A DNA stretch of 64,000 nucleotides. Origin: Paenibacillus_E oryzisoli_A (GTDB taxonomy: Bacteria > Bacillota > Bacilli > Paenibacillales > NBRC-103111). The DNA lies in contig NZ_JBCMUN010000001.1 in assembly GCF_050467285.1 (NCBI RefSeq), positions 682,001 to 746,000 of the forward strand. The letters are read 5' to 3'. Position numbers and translations under genes: made by a program. The notes below the pieces were generated by a model. The model did not search any database. It saw nothing but the letters and a program-made list of their open reading frames with translations, and was not told the origin of the DNA. Positions 58,043 through 64,000 of this stretch are shown here, piece by piece (position 1 is the stretch's first letter; each line of letters opens with the position of its first letter).

Positions 58043-58462
58043 ATGAACGAAGAGGTGGATGTCTTGCTTAGCAACCCGTATTTGGCGACGCTTGCATTTT
58101 TTGCAGTGGCTGTCGTCGCGTTGGTCATTTTCTTGACGATATTTGAGATGGTAACGAAGTACGATGATTGGGCTGAGATTAAAAAAGGGAACTTGGCCGT
58201 TGCCATGGCGACCGGGGGCAAAATTTTCGGTATCTGCAACCTGTTCCGATTTGCCATTTTAAACAATGATACGATGATTCACTCGCTCATTTGGGCGGGA
58301 TACGGGTTCTTGCTGCTGCTGGTGGCATATTTTATTTTTGAGTTTTTAACGCCATTTTTCAAAATTGATGCTGAAATCAAGAACGACAATCGTGCGGTTG
58401 GCTTCCTCTCCTTGATCATCTCTGTCTCACTGTCGTACGTTGTAGGCGCATGCGTAACCTAG
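58043..58462 (+). CDS. DUF350 membrane protein
   Basis: 139 residues with four membrane helices; the start is the ATG after GCAGGAGA, not the TTG-type frame at 58004 that lies in the leader. The sequence pattern (TKYDDWAEIKKGNLAVAMATGGKIFGICNLFRFAI and KNDNRAVGFLSLIISVSLSYVVGACVT) shows the two-fold DUF350 repeat. Members associate with PspA genes and with glutathionylspermidine-like genes in other bacteria. Its biochemical role is unknown. It is 91 bp after pspA and 28 bp before the micro-peptide. Confidence 0.9.
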   Translation: MNEEVDVLLSNPYLATLAFFAVAVVALVIFLTIFEMVTKYDDWAEIKKGNLAVAMATGGKIFGICNLFRFAILNNDTMIHSLIWAGYGFLLLLVAYFIFEFLTPFFKIDAEIKNDNRAVGFLSLIISVSLSYVVGACVT

Positions 58463-58490
58463 TAGTTACAACTTCTTGGAGGCTTGAACG

Positions 58491-58574
58491 ATGAAATACC
58501 TGTGGGGGACCCTATTTGCCCTGGCGATTGTTTTTATGGCGATAGGGGTTTATTATGTAATAAAGTATGCATGA
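58491..58574 (+). CDS. 27-residue single-helix membrane peptide
   Basis: An ATG seven bases after TTGGAGG opens a 27-codon frame. It begins MKYLWGTLFALAIVFMAIG and ends VIKYA, so nearly the whole peptide is one membrane helix with a Lys at each end. It lies 28 bp after the DUF350 stop and 24 bp before the zinc-ribbon start, each with good ribosome sites, so it reads as a genuine operon member missed by size filters. It may be a small partner of the DUF350 channel-like protein or of PspA; that is inference. Confidence 0.7.
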   Translation: MKYLWGTLFALAIVFMAIGVYYVIKYA

Positions 58575-58598
58575 TGGGAAGTTGTGGAGGATAGAGAA

Positions 58599-59099
58599 AT
58601 GAGTGCTCATGAGGAAATCGTTTGTCCTTGGTGCCAGACCGAAATCGTATGGGATCCGGAGATCGGTCCTGAGGATGAATGCCCGCACTGCTTTAACGAA
58701 TTAAACGATTATCGTTCGATTGACTTGAAAGTGAAGCAAACCGGTCAGAAGCTGCGTTTCAACGAGCAGGAGTATGCGGATTCGGAAGAGGATCTGGCGT
58801 TGGCGTGGGATGATTCGGACGAACCGCTTGATAAATACGGCGAGAAGGTTCAGCTAATCTCCGATGAACAGGAGGAGGCGCCGGAATGCCCGAGTTGTCA
58901 TGAGTTCATGCTGCATGCTGGCACAGAAGTGACGAGCGAAACGGCGTTTACGCCGGTCATTTCGAGAACGCTGGGCAGCGCCTTTCTGACGGGGCCGTTC
59001 ACGTCCGACGTATACGTGTGTCCTTCCTGTTTTCGCGTGGAGAAAATATTGTCCGATACGGACCGCCTGCTGATGGTGGAGCGCATCAAGAACGATTAA
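58599..59099 (+). CDS. Zinc-ribbon protein with two CxxC pairs of sites
   Basis: 166 residues from the ATG after GTGGAGG. Two zinc-ribbon units are visible: CPWC...CPHC (about residues 9-30) and CPSC...CPSC (about 95-143), giving eight Cys. A very acidic linker (DSEEDLALAWDDSDEP) joins them. No enzyme motif is seen. It closes the PspA-DUF350-peptide group and might act as a metal-dependent adaptor. In B. subtilis the pspA operon also encodes a zinc-ribbon protein (YdjG), which supports the grouping. Confidence 0.8.
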   Translation: MSAHEEIVCPWCQTEIVWDPEIGPEDECPHCFNELNDYRSIDLKVKQTGQKLRFNEQEYADSEEDLALAWDDSDEPLDKYGEKVQLISDEQEEAPECPSCHEFMLHAGTEVTSETAFTPVISRTLGSAFLTGPFTSDVYVCPSCFRVEKILSDTDRLLMVERIKND

Positions 59100-59222
59100 G
59101 CGGTATAGAACGAAATCCGATTCCTAAGGGAGTCGGTTTTTTTGTGCGGCGTATCCTCATATTTTCCCTCGAATGGGGAAGCTTAACTAAAGCTTTTTAC
59201 CCCCGCAAAGAGGAGGAGGCGC

Positions 59223-60440
59223 ATGGAGCAAGTGAAGGCAAGCGGCGGCAAGCTGGATTCGCAAGCGATTCTGCTGCTGATCGTGCACACGTTGTTCGGC
59301 AGCGCGAATGCTTTGTCCGGCACGTTCGTCGGCGTGTATATGTGGAAGGCGAAAAATGATTTTACAATCGTCGGCTGGTTTACGCTTATGACGCATTTGA
59401 CGATGATGGTGACGTTCTGGCTCGCCGGCAAATGGGTCAAGGAGCATAACAAAATGAACGTGCTGCGCGCGGGCGTTTTTGTATCGGCCTGCTTTTATAT
59501 GCTGGTGCTTTGGCTTGGAAAAGGCAGTGTCAACCACTTTGTGTGGCTTGGCATGGTGCAGGGCGTGTCGGTTGGATTTTTTTGGCTTTCTTTCAATGTG
59601 GTCTATTTCGAGGTGACGGACCCGGACAACCGTGACAAGTTTAACGGCACCGTCGGGCTGCTGGCGGCCGGGGCGGGCATTGTGGCGCCATGGATTTCGG
59701 GGATGCTGATCGTCAGCCTGGGGGATCTGGCGGGATATCGGTTGATTTTTTCCATTTCGCTAGGAATCTTTGTGGCGGGTGTGGTTCTTTCCTTTTTCCT
59801 GAAAAAACGGAAAGTGAGCGGCACCTATGAATGGCTGCTGCCTCTAAGGATCTTTCGCAAGGCGGAGACGCCGTGGAAACGTGTGTCGGTTGCGCTGATG
59901 TTCCAAGGCGTACGCGAAGGCGTTTTTGGGTTCATGATCGGGCTCCTCGTTTACATTTCGACGTCGAGCGAGGCGAGTCTCGGGAATTTTGCGCTGATTA
60001 CGTCGGCGGTTTCGCTTGTGAGCTTCTGGCTGACGGGGCGGTTTATTAAACCCCGCTATCGCCGAATAAGCATGCTGATCGGTTCGGTGATGGTCGTAGC
60101 GGCGATTTTTCCGTTCTTTTGGCGTATGTCGTTTGGGTCACTGCTGATTTTCGGCATAGGTTCTGCGCTGTTCTTTCCTTTGTATTCTGTGCCGATGGTC
60201 TCTTCGGTTTTCGACTTGATCGGGGCGGATGAAGAGAGTGCGAGGCAAAGGGAGGAGTACATCGTTCTTCGGGAGTTGTCGCTGAATGTGGGGCGTGTGC
60301 TGGGCGTGCTGGTCTTTAATCTGGTCATCTCCTGGAGCAAAGCGCCGCTGGTCATCAATGTGCTGCTGCTGGGGATCGGGAGTTCGACGTTTATTTCGTG
60401 GCTCTTCATGCGGCGGCGGTTTTCGACTGCGAAATCTTGA
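59223..60440 (+). CDS. MFS transporter
   Basis: 405 residues with about 12 membrane helices; AGAGGAGGAGG precedes the ATG. It fits the YqgE/MelB-like MFS type: short N-terminus, GTFVGVYMWK near helix 1, FWLSFNVVYFEVTDPDNRDKFNG between helices 4 and 5, and an intracellular loop with KRKVSG. The substrate is unknown. The C-terminal Arg-rich end leads straight into the cysK leader, so readthrough transcription is possible. Confidence 0.85.
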   Translation: MEQVKASGGKLDSQAILLLIVHTLFGSANALSGTFVGVYMWKAKNDFTIVGWFTLMTHLTMMVTFWLAGKWVKEHNKMNVLRAGVFVSACFYMLVLWLGKGSVNHFVWLGMVQGVSVGFFWLSFNVVYFEVTDPDNRDKFNGTVGLLAAGAGIVAPWISGMLIVSLGDLAGYRLIFSISLGIFVAGVVLSFFLKKRKVSGTYEWLLPLRIFRKAETPWKRVSVALMFQGVREGVFGFMIGLLVYISTSSEASLGNFALITSAVSLVSFWLTGRFIKPRYRRISMLIGSVMVVAAIFPFFWRMSFGSLLIFGIGSALFFPLYSVPMVSSVFDLIGADEESARQREEYIVLRELSLNVGRVLGVLVFNLVISWSKAPLVINVLLLGIGSSTFISWLFMRRRFSTAKS

Positions 60441-60503
60441 CATCGGTGAGGGTTCCCTGTGACAATGGAAGCAGTTGGCAAGTGGAAAGAGGAGGGGACA
60501 TCC

Positions 60504-61430
60504 TTGAAGACTCAGAAAATGTTCAACAGTGTCGCAGAGCTGATCGGCGAAACGCCGGCCGTGCGTATCAACCGTCTGGTTGGGCCTGACGATGCCGAGC
60601 TGTATGTGAAGCTGGAGTATTTTAATCCGAGCGGCAGCGTGAAGGATCGGGCTGCTTATAATTTGATTCACCAAGCGGAGTTGAACGGACTGTTGCAGCC
60701 GGGCGCGACGATCATCGAGCCGACGAGCGGCAATACGGGCATTGGCCTTGCGATGAATGCCGCAGCGAAGGGCTATAAAGCAATTCTCGTCATGCCGGAC
60801 AACATGAGCAAGGAGAGGATCAACCTGCTCAAGGCGTACGGCGCTGAGGTGGTGCTGACGCCGGCCGCCGAGCGCATGCCGGGGGCGATCAAGAAGGCAT
60901 TGGAGCTGCGGGACGGTATTCCAGGCAGTTACATTCCCCAGCAATTCGAGAACCCGGCGAATCCAAACATTCATCGGACGACGACGGCGCTCGAAGTGCT
61001 GGAGCAGATGGACGGCCTCCTGGACGCCTTCGTCGCCACGTCGGGCACCGGCGGGACGATCACGGGGACAGGCGAGGTGCTGAAGGAGCGCCTGCCGGGG
61101 CTGCGCATCTATGTCGTGGAGCCGCAGGGCTCGCCGGTCTTGTCCGGCGGCAGCCCGGGCCCGCACAAGCTCGTGGGGACGAGCCCGGGCTTCGTCCCGG
61201 CGATCCTGAACACGAGCGTCTACGACGAGATCGTCCAGGTCGCCGACGAGGACGCGATCCGCACGATGCGCGAGCTCGCGAGCCGCGAGGGCATCCTTGT
61301 CGGGCCGTCCGCGGGCGCGTCGGTGTGGACGGGTTTGCAGGTGGCGCGCGAGCTGGGGCGTGGCAAGCGCGTGCTGTGCATCGCGCCGGACACAGGCGAG
61401 CGGTATTTGAGCATGGATATTTGGGAGTAG
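60504..61430 (+). CDS. cysK: Cysteine synthase (O-acetylserine sulfhydrylase)
   Basis: 308 residues from the TTG seven bases after AGGAGGGG; the upstream in-frame ATG at 60465 would add a tail not seen in the family. The PLP Lys is Lys47 in NPSGSVKDRAA. The substrate loop EPTSGNTGIGLA, the phosphate loop TSGTGGTITG and the C-terminal GPSAGASVW are intact. It forms cysteine from O-acetylserine and sulfide. A terminator follows. Confidence 0.95.
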   Translation: MKTQKMFNSVAELIGETPAVRINRLVGPDDAELYVKLEYFNPSGSVKDRAAYNLIHQAELNGLLQPGATIIEPTSGNTGIGLAMNAAAKGYKAILVMPDNMSKERINLLKAYGAEVVLTPAAERMPGAIKKALELRDGIPGSYIPQQFENPANPNIHRTTTALEVLEQMDGLLDAFVATSGTGGTITGTGEVLKERLPGLRIYVVEPQGSPVLSGGSPGPHKLVGTSPGFVPAILNTSVYDEIVQVADEDAIRTMRELASREGILVGPSAGASVWTGLQVARELGRGKRVLCIAPDTGERYLSMDIWE

Positions 61431-61437
61431 CGGCTGG

Positions 61438-61472
61438 AGGCCGCCAGGGTGACGAGCCTTGGCGGCCTTTTT
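61438..61472 (+). terminator. Terminator of cysK
   Basis: AGGCCGCCAGGG...CCTTGGCGGCCT followed by TTTT. Confidence 0.8.
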
Positions 61473-61619
61473 GCGCGTTTTGCACACTCTGACGATAAAG
61501 AATTTTCAAATATAAGCAAATAATCAGGAAAAGATCAGCAAGGAGGAATTGAATTAGGACGGCCTTTCATTGTAAGATGAATGGATGAACGAAAACATTT
61601 TGGAGAGGTAGGTTTGACT

Positions 61620-62111
61620 ATGGATGCTTTGAAGCTTAAAATTCTCGAATTACTGAAAGAAGATGCCCGCAGAGGTGCGGATCTGATCGCCACCATGTTG
61701 GGTACGACGGAGGCCGAAGTGGCGCGAGCGATAAGCGAGATGGAAGCGGATAAGGTCATCGTCAAATACGCCACGGTTGTCAACTGGAGCAAAGTGGATG
61801 ATGAGAAAGTTACCGCCCTTATAGAGGTGCAAATTACACCGGAACGCGGACGCGGATTCGATGCGATTGCGGAACGGATTTATTTATATCCAGAAGTAAA
61901 ATCAGTCTACTTGATGTCAGGCGCGTATGATCTGCTTGTCGAGGTTGAAGGGCATTCCCTGAAGCAAGTCGCGGCCTTCGTGTCCAATAAGTTGTCGCCG
62001 ATCGACCGCGTACTTTCTACGAAAACAAACTTTATTCTAAAAAAATATAAACAAGACGGCATTATTTTCGAGGATCAGGAAGATGATCACCGGATGCTTG
62101 TGTCGCCGTAA
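61620..62111 (+). CDS. Lrp/AsnC family regulator (AlaR-like)
   Basis: 163 residues from the ATG (a TTG two codons upstream is possible); GGAGAGGTAGG precedes it. The N-terminal helix-turn-helix (KILELLKEDARRGADLIATMLGTTEAEVARAISEMEADKVI) is followed by the RAM/ACT-like effector domain (TALIEVQITPERGRGFDAIAERIYLYPEVKSVYLMSGAYDLLVEVEG). It is 9 bp before an aminotransferase gene, the same layout as B. subtilis alaR-alaT (yugG-yugH), in which the regulator activates the alanine aminotransferase. That assignment rests on layout and family. Confidence 0.93.
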   Translation: MDALKLKILELLKEDARRGADLIATMLGTTEAEVARAISEMEADKVIVKYATVVNWSKVDDEKVTALIEVQITPERGRGFDAIAERIYLYPEVKSVYLMSGAYDLLVEVEGHSLKQVAAFVSNKLSPIDRVLSTKTNFILKKYKQDGIIFEDQEDDHRMLVSP

Positions 62112-62120
62112 GGAAGAGGG

Positions 62121-63329
62121 ATGGCCATGATAAAAGATGAGACAAAAGTAAGCTTAAACCCCAAATCCATGCAGGATTACCTTGCGCCTGCGGTACGCGA
62201 TATGAAGCCGTCCGGGATTCGGAAGTTTTTTGATTTGGTCAGCAACAGCAAAGAAGACATAATTTCCCTTGGTGTTGGCGAACCGGATTTCTCCACGCCA
62301 TGGCACGTGCGGGAAGCCGCTGTGCACGCTTTGGAGCGCGGCAAAACGAAATATACGCCGAACTCTGGGCTTCCCGAGCTGCGCGAAGCGATTGCGAACT
62401 ATCTATATACCTCATTCAAAGTGAAGTACGAGCCATCGAACGAAGTGTTGGTGACGGTCGGCGGCAGCGAAGCGATTGATTTGGCCCTGCGTGCGCTGGT
62501 AACGCCTGGGGATGAAATCCTGATTCCAGAGCCGTGCTACATCTCCTACTCCCCGATTACGAGCATTAGCGGCGGGGTGCCGGTTGGCATTGAAACGTAT
62601 GCGAAGGATCAGTTCAAATTGACGGAGCAAGCTTTGCGCGCTGCCATTACGCCGCGTTCGAAGATTCTAATTCTCTGTTATCCGAGCAACCCAACGGGCG
62701 GCATCATGACTTATGAAGACTGGCTTCCCATTGCCAAAGTCGTCGAGGAACACGATCTCATCGTCATCTCCGACGAAATTTATGCAGAATTAACTTACGG
62801 TCAAAAGCATGTGAGCTTCGCGGCAGTGCCGGGCATGAAGGATCGGACGATTCTCGTCAGCGGCTTTTCCAAAGCGTTCGCGATGACAGGCTGGCGGATG
62901 GGCTATGCCTGCGGCCACAGAGAGCTGATCTCGGCGATGACCAAAATTCACCAATACACTGTCATGTGCGCGCCGGTTATGGGCCAGGTTGCAGCGCATG
63001 AAGCGCTGACGAACGGGCTGGAAGAAAAGGACCGCATGATGGAGTCCTATAACCAACGCAGACGCCTTATCGTACGTGGGTTCCGGGAAATCGGCCTCGA
63101 TTGTCATGAGCCGCAAGGCGCGTTCTATGCGTTCCCGAGCATTACCAAAACAGGCTTGACCTCCGAGGAATTCGCGCAGCGCTTGCTGCATGAAGCCAAG
63201 GTGGCGGCCGTGCCTGGCGACGTGTTCGGACTTGGCGGCGAAGGTCATTTGCGCTGCTCCTATGCGTACAGCGTGTCGCAATTGAATGAAGCACTGGAGC
63301 GGATCGGGAATTTTCTGAGAAAGCTATAG
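62121..63329 (+). CDS. alaT: Class I aminotransferase, AlaT/AspC-like
   Basis: 402 residues. The PLP Lys is Lys251 in SGFSKAFAMTGWRMG. Other conserved points: GEPDF, YTPNSGLPELREAI, CYPSNPTGG with the Asn for PLP, SDEIY and the substrate Arg in GHLRCSYAYS. It transfers amino groups between alanine or aspartate and a 2-oxoacid. The companion Lrp-like gene just upstream suggests the alanine-synthesising AlaT role; aspartate aminotransferase is the alternative. AAGGAAGAGG precedes the ATG. Confidence 0.9.
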   Translation: MAMIKDETKVSLNPKSMQDYLAPAVRDMKPSGIRKFFDLVSNSKEDIISLGVGEPDFSTPWHVREAAVHALERGKTKYTPNSGLPELREAIANYLYTSFKVKYEPSNEVLVTVGGSEAIDLALRALVTPGDEILIPEPCYISYSPITSISGGVPVGIETYAKDQFKLTEQALRAAITPRSKILILCYPSNPTGGIMTYEDWLPIAKVVEEHDLIVISDEIYAELTYGQKHVSFAAVPGMKDRTILVSGFSKAFAMTGWRMGYACGHRELISAMTKIHQYTVMCAPVMGQVAAHEALTNGLEEKDRMMESYNQRRRLIVRGFREIGLDCHEPQGAFYAFPSITKTGLTSEEFAQRLLHEAKVAAVPGDVFGLGGEGHLRCSYAYSVSQLNEALERIGNFLRKL

Positions 63330-63479
63330 CGGTTAAGATAAACGGCTCCACCGTCCTTCATGGACGGGAGCGTGGACTGATGGCATAGAGTCTCTTCGAG
63401 GATATACTTTCTGCTGAAATGCGCAAAAGGGTGTTCAAATATTCGGAAAACTGGTATGCTAAAGCGAGGAGGGATGAGC

Positions 63480-63746
63480 ATGGCTTTTCTGGAGTATCAA
63501 CTAACAAGCTATCAACGACAGCCGCAAATTTGTGAACAAGACTTCGGTCAACGTTGGTTGAGCAGAAGCGCCAAGAAGCACAGTACCCTCAGCGTACTAG
63601 AGGAAGAAATTCATGCGTTGCGGCGGAAAATGGAGCAATTAGTCATGGACGGCCGGGAAATGACATCAGAAGAGGTCGTCTTGCTTAGCACGCAATTAGA
63701 TCTTAAAATAAATGAATATATGGCGAGCGGAAAGAAAAGTCGGTGA
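63480..63746 (+). CDS. Spo0E-like aspartyl-phosphate phosphatase
   Basis: 88 residues from the ATG six bases after GAGGAGGG. The C-terminal half is a Spo0E-type helical hairpin: LEEEIHALRRKMEQLVMDG then the signature STQLDLKINEY (S-x-Q-LD). Family members dephosphorylate Spo0A and so hold back sporulation. The first 40 residues are an unusual polar extension before the motif region, longer than in most 50-60 residue members. Its presence supports a sporulating host. A GAAA-loop hairpin overlaps its stop. Confidence 0.88.
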   Translation: MAFLEYQLTSYQRQPQICEQDFGQRWLSRSAKKHSTLSVLEEEIHALRRKMEQLVMDGREMTSEEVVLLSTQLDLKINEYMASGKKSR

Positions 63747-63758
63747 AAACCGGCTTTT
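63735..63758 (+). terminator. Terminator overlapping the Spo0E-like stop
   Basis: AAAAGTCGGT-GAAA-ACCGGCTTTT, a 10-bp stem (one wobble) with a GNRA tetraloop and T run. Confidence 0.75.
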
Positions 63759-63806
63759 CTGCCGAAATAAAGGCCAAAACGGATATGAGGAAGGAATGAA
63801 CCACGA

Positions 63807-64000
63807 ATGAAAGCGAAATGGGTACTGGCGGTCATGCTAGGCATGATGCTTGTCCTCTCTGCCTGCGGCGGGCCGAAGGTGGATGTGTCTGTATTTGTTA
63901 TGGGGCCAAATGGCTTCCCGACCGAGGCGGCGGAGAAGATGGAAGCGTCGTTGAAATCCAAAATCGGCGAAGTGCCTTCGGTGAAGCTGAATACCTCTCC
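63807..64000 (+). CDS. Putative lipoprotein, 3' end cut by window edge
   Basis: At least 64 residues. The signal peptide ends in the lipobox VLSAC (Cys20), then GGPKVDVSVFVMGPNGFPTEAAEKMEASL. GAGGAAGGAATG precedes the ATG. The frame is open to the last base, so the gene continues outside the window. The visible part, with a PNGFPT segment, recalls small extracytoplasmic lipoproteins of Paenibacillus but I cannot name a family. It follows the Spo0E-like gene's terminator by about 50 bp. Confidence 0.8.
   Translation, partial: MKAKWVLAVMLGMMLVLSACGGPKVDVSVFVMGPNGFPTEAAEKMEASLKSKIGEVPSVKLNTS

Noticed and set aside
60138..61487. 449-codon minus-strand frame
   Set aside because: Antisense across the MFS and cysK genes; no family resemblance.

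Overview
The window reads as a chromosomal segment of a spore-forming, low-GC-lineage Gram-positive bacterium, most likely Paenibacillaceae. The signs are strong AGGAGG-type ribosome sites with many TTG/GTG starts, a Spo0E-like phosphatase, a T-box leader on pheST, CUT1 sugar transport genes without their own ATPase, lipoprotein signals, a class B sortase, and a pheS-pheT-zapA-cvpA-mutS2 order like that of Bacillus. This assignment comes from gene content only; no database search was run. No rRNA, tRNA, CRISPR array or complete insertion sequence was seen. One run of 37 N (32654-32690) marks an assembly gap inside a tandem repeat.

Layout. 1-5096: end of a CUT1 sugar importer operon (binding protein, two permeases), an S9-type hydrolase and a polysaccharide deacetylase. 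5236-18227: thyA and the dihydrofolate reductase gene, often neighbours in Bacillus relatives, here separated by about 11.7 kb holding a 2018-residue DUF11/SdrD-repeat surface protein, its probable class B sortase, a SARP-type response regulator and a double-kinase hybrid sensor. 18294-21809: a YcnI-like copper protein with a NarL-type two-component pair, then a NiCoT nickel/cobalt permease preceded by a NikR-type operator (nikR itself is at 37091). 22001-27536: a phosphorus block with phnC, a double-length phnE, an inverted phnD with a candidate Pho box, and a divergent metallophosphoesterase. 27626-32640: YbjQ-like protein, esterase, and 5-oxoprolinase genes pxpB-pxpC, with pxpA pushed about 950 bp away by repeats.

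30925-33884 is repeat-rich. It holds a 113-bp tandem repeat, AATAAG palindromes, a second inverted-repeat family, a 77/78-bp tandem repeat that includes the pxpA stop codon, and two tiny well-initiated ORFs between hairpins. 33885-37003 carries a CD3324-like regulator, a GGCT-like protein, a stand-alone receiver and an Hpt-REC-GGDEF-REC diguanylate cyclase, with several Spo0A-box-like sites. 37091-45300: nikR, a DUF2203 and CopC/CopD pair, an ATPase, glutaminase, aldo/keto reductase, signal peptidase I, and a DHA2 efflux pump with its MarR regulator.

45455-57175 is a translation and division block: T-box, pheS, pheT, then a ZapA-like gene whose product carries about 800 extra residues of repetitive coiled coil, then cvpA, and after three inverted genes mutS2. 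57271-59099 is a PspA - DUF350 - 27-residue membrane peptide - zinc-ribbon group that looks like an envelope-stress module. The right end holds an MFS transporter, cysK, an Lrp/aminotransferase pair resembling alaR-alaT, a Spo0E-like gene and the start of a lipoprotein gene.

The strongest leads for something undescribed are the giant ZapA coiled-coil protein, the AATAAG palindrome family with compensating arm changes, the twin micro-ORF locus at 33349-33779, and the surface-protein/sortase/sensor island between thyA and dfrA.
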